NCBI GenBank assembly: GCA_013299105.1
Contig: JAAFJY010000014.1
Location: 62,001 to 126,000 of the forward strand
Source: Chitinophagales bacterium
Lineage (GTDB): Bacteria; Bacteroidota; Bacteroidia; Chitinophagales; Saprospiraceae
Direction of reading: 5' to 3'
Length of the DNA: 64,000 nt
Part shown: piece by piece, positions 27,484-36,898 of the stretch
Layout: each line of letters opens with the position of its first letter
Position numbering within the stretch: position 1 is the stretch's first letter
Notes under the pieces: model-generated
The model's database searches: none
Told to the model about the DNA's origin: nothing
What the model saw: only the letters and a program-made list of their open reading frames with translations
Made by a program: the position numbers and the translations under genes

Positions 27484-30400
27484 ATGAAAAAAATATTACA
27501 CATCCTGATCTTATGCCTGCCATTTTACCTGGCAGGGCAAGTAAAAATTGTAGAGGTGCTGCCTGCGTGCAAGAATCTTTGCAATGGTAGCGTGACAATT
27601 GAAGCCCAAGGCGTCAAAGGCATGAAGTTCATCGTTGAACTATCTGGTGTAGCGCCAACGAGGGTTAAAATTGAAGGCAAACACCGGTTCACCAACCTTT
27701 GCCCGGGGAATTATACCATTCAGGTTTTTCCAGAGAATTTTCCCACTTGTGGCCAGCAAACTTTGAATGTTGAGGTGAAAGAGTCTAGTGGATTTGAGTT
27801 GATTGTTAAGAATTTTTGTATCCGGGACTGCGGGCCGCAGTTTAAATCGCTTTTTGAAGTAATGCCAAGCGTTTCTGGAGACTATGAATACAAGTGGGAG
27901 GAGGTAGTTCTTAATTCAGGTAGTATTTCTGTACGATACGTTTTCCCAGAAACGGGTAATAAATTAGTCATCCCATATGGCTTTAATTATTCTGGAACTA
28001 TCAGAGTGACGGTAAATGAAAAAAGAGGCTGTGGGCAAGTGGTCAAAGTCTTCAATATTTGCGCAGATGCTGGAACTGCTAGAAGTTATGTATTTGAACG
28101 GCACCCTGATTATTCGACTGATAAACCAATCGTACAAGCAAAACAAAAACAACCCTCAGAATTTTTAACTCACACTATCAAGTGGTACGGCAAAAACAAT
28201 AGAGTCGTAGGGACCTCAGATGTCTTTGAGCCTAATATTGCGGATGCTTATGATTCTCCTCTAGGCAGGTATATTATTGGTGAAGCAACTACCTGTACAG
28301 ACCGTGTTGAACCACTTCAGGTAAGGGGGATAGTGTTTCTGGATTGTGCTACTCCTTCCCCGGCTGAACTGAGAAGTCTGTTTAAATCGAACATAATCCC
28401 TGCTTGTCCAGAATTTAGTGGTTATGTTGGTTTTGAAATACATGATTTTTTAAATACGCTTTATCCTGTCGGAATAGGACAAGGCTGGCAATTAGCCCCC
28501 AAGGTAACTATTGACGGGGTTTCTCTGAACTTTCCAAATAACGATTTTAGTTACGCAGAAGGTTCTCCCGTTAGCCCAGGCATACATTATATAAAAATTG
28601 AAATCGGTGGTTGCGTTTTTGAGTTTGATGTAAATGTGCATGAAAACCCAACTATCCTGCGATTCGCTGGAACCAATACCAATGGAGAAAATCCCAGCAT
28701 GTGCATTTATAAAAGAACTTGTCCGGGTCAAGGGGAGAGAGACATTGTTGTTCCACCTTTCTTCGATTTAAGCAAAACCAACACATGCGTTTTTCCTGGA
28801 TTTTGTGAATTTGAAGGGCTTCGAGCTCAGGTGGGAAATCTTGTTCTTGGAACCAAGATGCTACCAGCCGAAATGTATCGCTTACTGGTAAAAAGCGAAA
28901 TGGATGATACTCAAGACCCAGTTAAACGTAAATTACTTGGAGATCAGTTAGCTCTGGCCACAAATCTTCCCAATTGTTCTAGAGTTAGATTTTGTGAAAA
29001 AACGCTTGTTTTTCAAGGACATGATCCTGCACGTTGGTTTATAGGGAACGATAATGGAGAGGTTTTCTGTGAAGGAACATGTACGTTGGTTAAATGTGTA
29101 GATCCATTGATAGGTATTTTAGGGAGAATCTCCAGTTCTTGTGATCATGCACCAAAGCATGTTCCCGATGGAGAAAATTGTTGTCCTCCGGGTGGTAAAA
29201 TGGTCGATGTCAATTTGGCGCAAATGGCCATTAACTATGCCCAATTAACTCCAGATGGGTTGCAAGAAGTGTATGAAGCTAACTCGAACTTCGAAAATTC
29301 TGAACTTGAACAAATATTAAAACATCACATCATTCCATTATTTGGAACAAACCCTACTAAGCAAAGCATTATTGACAAAATCACCCAAGATTTTGGGGAT
29401 CCTAGACTCAAAAAACTGAGGTGTGCTAAGGTTACAGTTTGTGACAATGAATTCAAACTCAAAGGTATTGAAAGAGCTTCAAATGGATCATTACCTAATC
29501 CTCTGGATTTAGTTGATGATTGTGGGGATAATGTGATCTCAGTACCATTGGACAAATTCGGCAAGCCTAGCTCAGATAAATTCAGAAGATCATTTAGAGT
29601 AGATCTATGTGAATTTCACCCAGATTTTCTTCGTGATAATCCAGTTCCCTCAGAATCAGCAAATGGATTAATTGGAGTTTTTCCTTGTGGTAAAAAAGAA
29701 GAGAAAATTGGCTTCTTTCGTGTCAAAAAAGAAGTTAGTGATCGCATAGTACGATTATTTGCAAATACAACATTCTTTTCTTCAGAAGATGTGCTTATTG
29801 AGAGAAAAATTATTTCTGAACAAGGCCTCACTCCTCAGGATTCCGTCGTTGACAGTGTATTTTTCGACTACAAGATAAAGCTGCAATTCGATACCATTCA
29901 GCCCCAAACCTTTCAAAGTTTGTCCACCATAAACAGCCAGGGTGAAATTAGACCTGATCTATTGTTCTCGCAAAATGATAGCATCAAGCTCTATAACTAT
30001 GGACACCATTTACCTTCGGTTTTCTCCCTCGACCGCCAAAACCACCTCTTCACCCACGAAGACTGGGACGAAGACCGCAATTACTCCATCCTCAAATCCA
30101 TCCCAAAGAAGGAGGTTTTGCTCTCGATTCAAGATACCTCGATCCTGGCCGTCACGGCCATCAGTACCGATAGCTTGATCAAGGTGCAGCATTTTTCCAA
30201 GGTCGATAGCTCGGTCTATATCGCGGGGCATTATTTTGGCCATTTGTACATCGGCGGGCGGGTATTCGACTCCCTACCTGATTACAGCCGCGCCAAGGTG
30301 TTCTTCATCCGCTTCAGCAAAAATGGCCGCTTGCTCGACGTGGCCACTGCTGGCCCGCTGGATACCCTCAGCGGCATCCGCTTCTCCGAAAACAAACACG

Positions 30401-31422
30401 GCGTGATCAACTGGGCTGCTCAAGCCCTGGGCGATAGTGTAAATGTAGATACCAGTGTGCTGGGCCTCAGTGCAAGCAATGCCTTGCTGCTGGGCCAGTA
30501 CAGCATCACCCAAGGCCTGCGCATTTTGAACCACAGCCAGGGCCACGATGCTTTCCGCATTGCCAACGTAGCCCTTTCGCCTGCCTTGCAAGAAACTGCC
30601 ATCGCGCTGGTCGGCGTGGGTGCAGTGGGCAATACCAACGGCAAACCCCAACTCAGCAGCGGCAGCAGCCTCCAGGTTTTGCGCTTCAATGGGCAGGGTA
30701 CTTACTTCGATGCCCTCTCTTGTAGCCTGCAAAACCTCAACCAGCAGAAAATTGCCCTGACCTACGGTGCCGAAAACGCCCTGGCCCTGGGCCTCAACTA
30801 CCAATCGACCATCAATGTATTCGACACCACTTTGACCAGTGCAGGTTTTGAGGATTTTGCAATTTTCAAGTTCAAACCCAATGGCGACCTGCACTGGGTA
30901 CACGACAACGGCAGCCTCGACCAAGAAAGCATTAACCAATTGTGGTACGACAACCGCAACGTGCTCTACTTCGGCGGCGAAATGTCGGGCAACCTGGCCG
31001 AAACCCATACCTACGGCATTTACGTGTTTTACGACACCACCGCCCTGGGCACCCAGCGGGTATTTTTGTCGGCAGTTTTGGATACGTTCTACCAAACAGG
31101 CACCACCCAGTTCAGCGAGTTGGCTTCGATCAATCAGCCTGTAGTGGACATCAAAAAGGCCCTGCCTATTTCGTTCAAAGCCTACCCCAACCCCTTCCAA
31201 AACCAAATCACCGCAGAATTCATACTCGATACCCCCGGAGAAATCACCCTGCAATTGTTCAACCAACTGGGCAATGTAGTGGAGGTGCGCAAGATCAACG
31301 CCAACGACGGCCTCAATCGGGAGCAAATCTCGACCAACAGCCTCCCCAGCGGCCTGTATTTCCTGCACCTCCACGACGCCCAAAACCGCCAAATCGGCGT
31401 ACAGAAGGTGTTGAAAATGTAA
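27484..31422 (+). CDS. Large Cys-rich beta-propeller protein with T9SS type A sorting domain, unit 2
   Basis: This 1312-residue protein has a signal peptide (end near LAGQ) and an N-terminal region with CKNLCNG and CPGNYTI that differs from the unit 1 and 3 partners. It carries fewer C-x-x-[IV]-x-[FV]-C motifs (near 498, CSRVRFC; near 647, CAKVTVC). The propeller-like half (about 830-1220; HLFTHEDWDEDRNYS, YIAGHYFGHLYIGGRVF, VLYFGGEMSGN) is recognisably related to theirs, and the last 80 residues are the near-identical type A sorting domain. Expected location is the cell surface through T9SS. The region 28100-29900 is AT-rich and divergent, while 30000-31422 is GC-richer and conserved. Confidence 0.78.
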   Translation: MKKILHILILCLPFYLAGQVKIVEVLPACKNLCNGSVTIEAQGVKGMKFIVELSGVAPTRVKIEGKHRFTNLCPGNYTIQVFPENFPTCGQQTLNVEVKESSGFELIVKNFCIRDCGPQFKSLFEVMPSVSGDYEYKWEEVVLNSGSISVRYVFPETGNKLVIPYGFNYSGTIRVTVNEKRGCGQVVKVFNICADAGTARSYVFERHPDYSTDKPIVQAKQKQPSEFLTHTIKWYGKNNRVVGTSDVFEPNIADAYDSPLGRYIIGEATTCTDRVEPLQVRGIVFLDCATPSPAELRSLFKSNIIPACPEFSGYVGFEIHDFLNTLYPVGIGQGWQLAPKVTIDGVSLNFPNNDFSYAEGSPVSPGIHYIKIEIGGCVFEFDVNVHENPTILRFAGTNTNGENPSMCIYKRTCPGQGERDIVVPPFFDLSKTNTCVFPGFCEFEGLRAQVGNLVLGTKMLPAEMYRLLVKSEMDDTQDPVKRKLLGDQLALATNLPNCSRVRFCEKTLVFQGHDPARWFIGNDNGEVFCEGTCTLVKCVDPLIGILGRISSSCDHAPKHVPDGENCCPPGGKMVDVNLAQMAINYAQLTPDGLQEVYEANSNFENSELEQILKHHIIPLFGTNPTKQSIIDKITQDFGDPRLKKLRCAKVTVCDNEFKLKGIERASNGSLPNPLDLVDDCGDNVISVPLDKFGKPSSDKFRRSFRVDLCEFHPDFLRDNPVPSESANGLIGVFPCGKKEEKIGFFRVKKEVSDRIVRLFANTTFFSSEDVLIERKIISEQGLTPQDSVVDSVFFDYKIKLQFDTIQPQTFQSLSTINSQGEIRPDLLFSQNDSIKLYNYGHHLPSVFSLDRQNHLFTHEDWDEDRNYSILKSIPKKEVLLSIQDTSILAVTAISTDSLIKVQHFSKVDSSVYIAGHYFGHLYIGGRVFDSLPDYSRAKVFFIRFSKNGRLLDVATAGPLDTLSGIRFSENKHGVINWAAQALGDSVNVDTSVLGLSASNALLLGQYSITQGLRILNHSQGHDAFRIANVALSPALQETAIALVGVGAVGNTNGKPQLSSGSSLQVLRFNGQGTYFDALSCSLQNLNQQKIALTYGAENALALGLNYQSTINVFDTTLTSAGFEDFAIFKFKPNGDLHWVHDNGSLDQESINQLWYDNRNVLYFGGEMSGNLAETHTYGIYVFYDTTALGTQRVFLSAVLDTFYQTGTTQFSELASINQPVVDIKKALPISFKAYPNPFQNQITAEFILDTPGEITLQLFNQLGNVVEVRKINANDGLNREQISTNSLPSGLYFLHLHDAQNRQIGVQKVLKM
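31176..31422 (+). repeat. Sorting-domain DNA repeat, copy 2
   Basis: 247 bases nearly identical to 19620-19866 and 42977-43223, encoding the T9SS sorting domain. Confidence 0.9.
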
Positions 31423-31456
31423 TCGCAATCAATTTGTTTTAAATAAAGACCATCGA

Positions 31457-31521
31457 GCCTCTTCTTTTTTCATCTGATCCTGGCGGAAAGCTGGGCGGAT
31501 GAAAAAGGGGGAGGCTTTTTT
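31457..31521 (+). terminator. Intrinsic terminator and array junction, copy 2
   Basis: Same 18-bp stem (31457-31474 with 31498-31515) and T6 tract as at 19972-20036. It is followed by TTGAGGGG-type sequence and GCTGAGTGGGGG, then the shared block at 31575. Confidence 0.9.
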
Positions 31522-31523
31522 AG

Positions 31524-34500
31524 TTGAGGGGTTTAGGGGTTGAGAAGTTGAGGAGAAGGGGCGCTGAGTGGGGGCCCACCCTCCAAATCCAAGCCCCAGA
31601 CTCCCTCTGCGCGGGCACAAGCACCATTGCCACTGCCAGCACCTCGCCAGGGGTGAGCTACCTTTGGGCTACGGGCTCCACCAGCCCGACCCTGCCCATG
31701 TACGCAGGCGAGACCATTAGCCTGACCGTGACCGCCCCCAACGGCTGCAAAGCCAGCGATACCCATACCATCCAGAGCCTGCCCATCCCAGCGCCTGTGA
31801 TCAGCGCCAGCGGCCCGCTCAATTGTGCGGGCGATAGTGTGACTTTGAGCGCCAGTGGCCTGCTGCCAGGTACCAGCTACCAATGGAGCAATGGGGCCAG
31901 TACCGCCAGTATCCGCGTAGCGCCCGAAGGGCCTACGGCTTACATCCTAACCGCCACCCGCAGTGGCTGCGTGGGCATCTCGAATGTGCTCATGCTTACG
32001 CCGCCTACTGCCTTGAGCATGATGGATACCCTGGTGCAGCCCCGCTGCTACGGCACGGCTACCGGGCGCATTGGGATCGGTGTAGCGGGTGGTACCCTAC
32101 CTTATGTATATGTATGGAGCAATGGGGCGAGTACGGCGAGTATCAACAACCTGCGGGCAGGGACTTATGGTGTGACGGTGACGGATGGGAAGGGGTGTAG
32201 CTTGGTGGAGAGTTTTTTGCTGGGGGAGCCTGCGAAAATGCAACTGGCGCTGACAAAACTGGGTGAAAACGACTGCCCTACCCGCAACCTGAAGATAAAA
32301 GCCAGCAGCAGCAATGGCGTAGGCCGGGTGCTCTACCGCCTGGATGAACTGGCTTATGACACCACGAGCACTTGGGCAGTAAGCGAGGGCTTGAACAAGG
32401 TTTGGGCCAAAGATTCGCTGGGCTGTGAGGTTTGGGATACAGTGCGCTTGAAAGAAAAGCCTGCTTTGGATTTGCAGGTGATCGTAGAAAATGACCTGGC
32501 GGATTGCATTACTGGCAACGTGGGGGTGCGTCTCTTGGCCCGCCATGCGCGTGGGGCGCTGGTGTTCAGCACCGCTGAAGGAGAAACTTTAGACTCTGTC
32601 TTTGTTTCGGGCAGCCGTTTTGTCAAAATCTACGCTTTGGACAGCCTGGGATGCCGGGATAGTGCGATCCTGAATGTCAATGACGACTTTCCCAACAACT
32701 GGTGGAGCCATACCCTGATTGGCGACCAGGATTGCATATCCGGCAACTCAAGCATTCAAGTCAGCCTGGGCGCGGGATTGAGTGGCGTACCTACCTTGCA
32801 ACTGGAAGGCAAAGCCCCTAAAATCAGCAGCCAAATCGACAGCCTGCGCGGTGGGTTTTACTTCCTGCGCATCCAGTGGCAGGATTGCATTGACTCCACG
32901 GGAATTGAGGTGGATGAAAAACTACCCCGCATCAACAACTACGAATGGCTCAAACTTGACGATTGCCAGCTCGGCAATGCGGGCATTCGCATCAAAGCCG
33001 ATACCAGCGATGGCCCGATCCGCTACCGCCTGAACAATGGCTCCTGGCAAAACAGCCCGGTATTCGACAGCTTGAGCAGTGGCAGCTACACGGCCAGCAT
33101 CATCAACGCCCTGGGCTGTATCGATAGCCTGCAAGTGTTGGTGGTAGCCGATGTGCTGCCGGGCATCGAATCGGTAAAACAAAGTACTTCTTGCGACACC
33201 GCCGATGGGGAGATTCTTTTCCGCCTGGACTACGGCACAGTGGCCTACCAATACAGCATCAATGGCGGCAGCACTTGGCAAAACAGCCCTCGATTTGTGG
33301 GCCTGGCCCCTGGGGTTTACCACCCCGTTCGCCGCTCGTTGCAAGGCGATTGCCAGGAGCAGCTCGACTCAATCAGGATTGGGACGGTGGATTGTGCTGG
33401 GGGGCCAGTGGCTTATTTTTTGCAGGACTTGATCAACTTAAATGAAGACAACCAGATAGCCCAAATCCGCTTGGAAGTAGCAGCGCCTGCCTGGTTTCAG
33501 GGGCCTTATGCGGTAAAAGTAAGGCTTGAAGGGGATGGAAGTCCGCATTTAGATTTAGGAACGCGTACGAATGCCAACCAAGTCGAGTTGCGTAATGATA
33601 CAAGTCAAGTGGCTTATGAGCAAGTGTACAATTTTAGTGGACCAGGCGTACAGCAGGCGACTTTGACTGTCCCATTGCAAGAAGAAGCTTATCTGTACCG
33701 ATTCCCTTCTGATTATCTCTTCCATTTGGAGCCCGCAGTTGGTGCAAAAATACTGGTTGACCCACAAAGAGACTTGACCAAGGTGACGGTCAATTTTTAT
33801 GGCCCAACTAGCGAAGAAATCATCGAAGTGGACCTCTGTGAGCCCTGTGGCGTACTAGGCAAAGGCTATACGATACCAACAGCGAAATGCTACCTCTGGG
33901 AAAAACAAACCAATGGGAATACCTCAGAATTGAGGGTTTGCCAAGCAGGTGAATATACGCGCTATGCTTTGGATAACAGCCTGAAGGTCATCAAAAAGAC
34001 CATCTACAGGGTGAGAATTGCTAATTTAAGCCTGAAGATTGAGGAGGTGAAGCCTTCAACTTTAAGTTGTCAGGCCAGTAATCGCAAGTTAAAGGCGATG
34101 GTATTACCCAGTGACTTGGCCGATAAAGTCAACTATCTGTGGAGTACGGGCTCAGAAACACCTGAAACAAACATCGCGCAAGGGATTACAGAATATGCTG
34201 TGACTGTCACCGACCCCGCTACTAAGTGTACAGTCAATGGTTCGATCCAAATTCAACCCAAAGCCAAAGCTTGTGAAATCAAGGATTACTTCTATAACCG
34301 AGGCTTCTTTGCCATCCCGATTACCATCCTTGGACCACAAACAAGTACCAGCCCAGAGTTGCGGAGCGTAAACTGCGAATTGGAACCCTGTGGTGGCAGA
34401 TCGGGTATTTGTGTGCGCGACGACGCCAAATTGATTTTCAAAATCCTGGATGAACAGGTCGCCGTCGCAGATTTGGACGCAACACTGCGCAGCACTTTGA

Positions 34501-36896
34501 ACTCTTTCAGTGGAGTTTTTGCCTACAACAATGCCAAAGCTTTCGTGACCAAAAACGATTTGGTATGCGACTGCAATGGTTTTATTGCCAATGGAGAAGC
34601 CAGGTTGAGCAATTCCGAGCTGGGGTACTGGCTACACATTTACGATGGATCGGCTTGTGGTGAAGACGATATCCTGTTCATCAAAGGCCGCCTGCCCGAC
34701 GGGCGCGAGTATCCGCTGAGTTCAACTGAACCGTTTCTGCAAGCGGGTTTGGATCACTTCAACCGCGATCTGAACCAGACCAGCCCCCAGATGGTGCACT
34801 CGGTGATGGACCTGATTTTGCCCAATTTCACCGACCCCAAAGATCCGCTAGATTTTTCCAAGGCACCCGCCCCGGCGGCCTTGACCCGTCCTGAAGAATC
34901 TGCGGAACAGCTCCTTTGTACCGATGCGCTCCAGCCCAAATCAGTACCTGTGATCACGCCCAGTGGTCATTTGGTGATGCTGCCCAAAAACTCAATCTGG
35001 CGATTTGAGATGAACGACGATCTGAAGGGCAAAATGTGGGAAGGGGGCATCCTTTGCGGCTTCACAGAAATAGCGGAGGGTAAAGTTCAAGGCGTGTACA
35101 AAGGGCGTTATCAGGCCAGTAATTTGCGATTTGTGGGGTATCACAAAGCGGGCACTCAGCTTTTGGGTGGTTGGAGTGATGCTGTCAATATCAGCAAAGC
35201 TTTCGAGGTACCCAGCTCTAATCCGGCTCGGGTTTATTTGGGAAAATTGGTAGTGATCGAAAATACCGAATCAGGCTGTAGTCGGGCATATCAAATAAGA
35301 AGTGCGTTGGTTAACGCCAGCATACCTTATCGGGCACGGCCTGCTGGTACAATCGTTAAAACCAAAGCCCAAATCGGGACCTTTAGCGATGAAAAAGACC
35401 AACCCAATGGTTTTTACAAAATCTGCCAAACCCAGTTGAAGGATGTTGTAGAGGGCATTAAGTCCCTGGAAGACATCTCCGTTTATTACAATTTTACCGA
35501 AAACAGCATGTTGTACTGCCTCAATCCCAATGGCAGTAAAGATGCGATAGACTGGTTATTGATAAGAGTAGAGGAAGGCCAAAAAACCTACTACCAGTGG
35601 AATTGTATCCTGGGCATTTGGGAGACCGTCAATGCCCCGACTGACGTGGCAGCGGCCCAAAAAATCCAACGTCTATACGACCTGTTTTATGAAAAACACC
35701 AGGGGCAGACTTTTCACGATATCCTGGGTGTGGCAGGTTTCATTCCTATTATTGGTGATCTTGTCGATGTGGTAGAAGCTGTGGCTTATTTGGTTGAAGG
35801 CAATTATGGGGCCTTTGCTGGAGCAGCGATGATTGCCTTGTTGCCCGCAGGGCTGGATTATATAGGTAAAACTGCAAAACTTTCTTCTAGGTTTGCCAAG
35901 TTATCGGGCAAGATAAAGGGCATGGTCCGCGTGTCTTGTGGATCAGTCCCACCTGGTTTTGTAGAGACGAGTAATGCAGCGTGCCGACCGAGGATATTTA
36001 GAGCTTTGGGCAGAAAATCCTATGAGCTGTATCAAAAGGCACTCAAAAAAGCTGGGCTTACAGATGAAGCAACCGATTTCATTGAAGAACTACTGTCGAA
36101 AGGCCCCGGCCTAGGTGACGATGTACTGGCATTTTTAGCAGATAATACGGACAAGGTTGATGACCTGATGGCCATTTACAAGAAGGGTTTTGATGAGTTG
36201 GGTAAGAATGCGGATGAGCTGAGGGACTTTATCAAAGATGCGATAGCGAACCCTGATTTTTTCAAAGCACTGGCCAAAAATCCAAACCTGGTCCGCAGTT
36301 ATAAGCTCTTGATTTCCAATCCTGCACTTAGGCTTGACCCCGATAGGTTGAGGGCTATTGATGATTATTTGGGCTTGAATCTTAAGTCTTTTGATGATAT
36401 TGCTAAAGAGCTCAAAGATTTGGACATCAATGATTGGGCGGATTTTATCGACGATCTTGGTCCAATTCCCTCACAGGCCACTAAATTTTGGCAGCTAGGA
36501 TGGGGTGCTAGAGGATTTGCACTTGAGAATCTTGCAATTACAAAGTTCTTGAGCAATGGATTCCAGAATTTTCCGCGTAATTTCCCAACTATTGATCATT
36601 GGGATAATATTACTCGTGTGATTACTAGTATCAAAAGCTTGAATCTTGATGCAAAAACTTACAAGAATATTGACGCATTTAGAAGTAAGATCGAGCGCTA
36701 TCTTAAAAATTTAGAGGACTATGTTGCTGAAGATTTCAGTGGAATTCGGGTCCCTCCAGTAGGTACAAATATTCAGGGCCGAGAATTATTGCTAATTTTT
36801 CCTTTTCATCCAACGGGAGAGCAACTAAGCGCATTAGTAAATCTCAGGAATATTTATAGTGCCAGAGGAATTACTCTAAGGTTCGAAGTTCTCTAA
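31524..36896 (+). CDS. 5'-truncated toxin cassette with CdiA-like tRNase tip, unit 3 (probably silent)
   Basis: The first possible start is a TTG at 31524 inside the junction repeat, right after an in-frame TAG, so the first 17 codons are translated junction sequence and probably not real. The shared block begins at 31575 in frame. After the SprB repeat come four DCxxGN repeats (units 1 and 2 have two), the common LGYWLHI and MLPKNSIWRF domains and a pre-toxin segment (FIPIIGDLVDVVEAVAYLVEGN, about 1408-1430). The tip (about 1659-1790) has E1668, D1691/D1694 and SIK with K1704 followed by LNLDAKTY. That order is typical of the CdiA C-terminal tRNase family with a PD-(D/E)xK fold (cf. Burkholderia CdiA-CT). 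There is no signal peptide or sorting domain. The putative immunity gene follows. Confidence 0.75.
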   Translation: MRGLGVEKLRRRGAEWGPTLQIQAPDSLCAGTSTIATASTSPGVSYLWATGSTSPTLPMYAGETISLTVTAPNGCKASDTHTIQSLPIPAPVISASGPLNCAGDSVTLSASGLLPGTSYQWSNGASTASIRVAPEGPTAYILTATRSGCVGISNVLMLTPPTALSMMDTLVQPRCYGTATGRIGIGVAGGTLPYVYVWSNGASTASINNLRAGTYGVTVTDGKGCSLVESFLLGEPAKMQLALTKLGENDCPTRNLKIKASSSNGVGRVLYRLDELAYDTTSTWAVSEGLNKVWAKDSLGCEVWDTVRLKEKPALDLQVIVENDLADCITGNVGVRLLARHARGALVFSTAEGETLDSVFVSGSRFVKIYALDSLGCRDSAILNVNDDFPNNWWSHTLIGDQDCISGNSSIQVSLGAGLSGVPTLQLEGKAPKISSQIDSLRGGFYFLRIQWQDCIDSTGIEVDEKLPRINNYEWLKLDDCQLGNAGIRIKADTSDGPIRYRLNNGSWQNSPVFDSLSSGSYTASIINALGCIDSLQVLVVADVLPGIESVKQSTSCDTADGEILFRLDYGTVAYQYSINGGSTWQNSPRFVGLAPGVYHPVRRSLQGDCQEQLDSIRIGTVDCAGGPVAYFLQDLINLNEDNQIAQIRLEVAAPAWFQGPYAVKVRLEGDGSPHLDLGTRTNANQVELRNDTSQVAYEQVYNFSGPGVQQATLTVPLQEEAYLYRFPSDYLFHLEPAVGAKILVDPQRDLTKVTVNFYGPTSEEIIEVDLCEPCGVLGKGYTIPTAKCYLWEKQTNGNTSELRVCQAGEYTRYALDNSLKVIKKTIYRVRIANLSLKIEEVKPSTLSCQASNRKLKAMVLPSDLADKVNYLWSTGSETPETNIAQGITEYAVTVTDPATKCTVNGSIQIQPKAKACEIKDYFYNRGFFAIPITILGPQTSTSPELRSVNCELEPCGGRSGICVRDDAKLIFKILDEQVAVADLDATLRSTLNSFSGVFAYNNAKAFVTKNDLVCDCNGFIANGEARLSNSELGYWLHIYDGSACGEDDILFIKGRLPDGREYPLSSTEPFLQAGLDHFNRDLNQTSPQMVHSVMDLILPNFTDPKDPLDFSKAPAPAALTRPEESAEQLLCTDALQPKSVPVITPSGHLVMLPKNSIWRFEMNDDLKGKMWEGGILCGFTEIAEGKVQGVYKGRYQASNLRFVGYHKAGTQLLGGWSDAVNISKAFEVPSSNPARVYLGKLVVIENTESGCSRAYQIRSALVNASIPYRARPAGTIVKTKAQIGTFSDEKDQPNGFYKICQTQLKDVVEGIKSLEDISVYYNFTENSMLYCLNPNGSKDAIDWLLIRVEEGQKTYYQWNCILGIWETVNAPTDVAAAQKIQRLYDLFYEKHQGQTFHDILGVAGFIPIIGDLVDVVEAVAYLVEGNYGAFAGAAMIALLPAGLDYIGKTAKLSSRFAKLSGKIKGMVRVSCGSVPPGFVETSNAACRPRIFRALGRKSYELYQKALKKAGLTDEATDFIEELLSKGPGLGDDVLAFLADNTDKVDDLMAIYKKGFDELGKNADELRDFIKDAIANPDFFKALAKNPNLVRSYKLLISNPALRLDPDRLRAIDDYLGLNLKSFDDIAKELKDLDINDWADFIDDLGPIPSQATKFWQLGWGARGFALENLAITKFLSNGFQNFPRNFPTIDHWDNITRVITSIKSLNLDAKTYKNIDAFRSKIERYLKNLEDYVAEDFSGIRVPPVGTNIQGRELLLIFPFHPTGEQLSALVNLRNIYSARGITLRFEVL
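31575..32235 (+). repeat. Shared recombination block, copy 3
   Basis: Nearly identical to 8370-9026 and 20098-20757 and in frame with both. Similarity stops abruptly at about 32235, shortly after the SprB repeat. Confidence 0.9.
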
Positions 36897-36898
36897 CT

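Noticed and set aside
31524-31526. TTG as the true start of the unit 3 toxin
   Set aside because: The 17 codons from it are translated junction repeat, the same DNA that carries an in-frame stop in unit 2.
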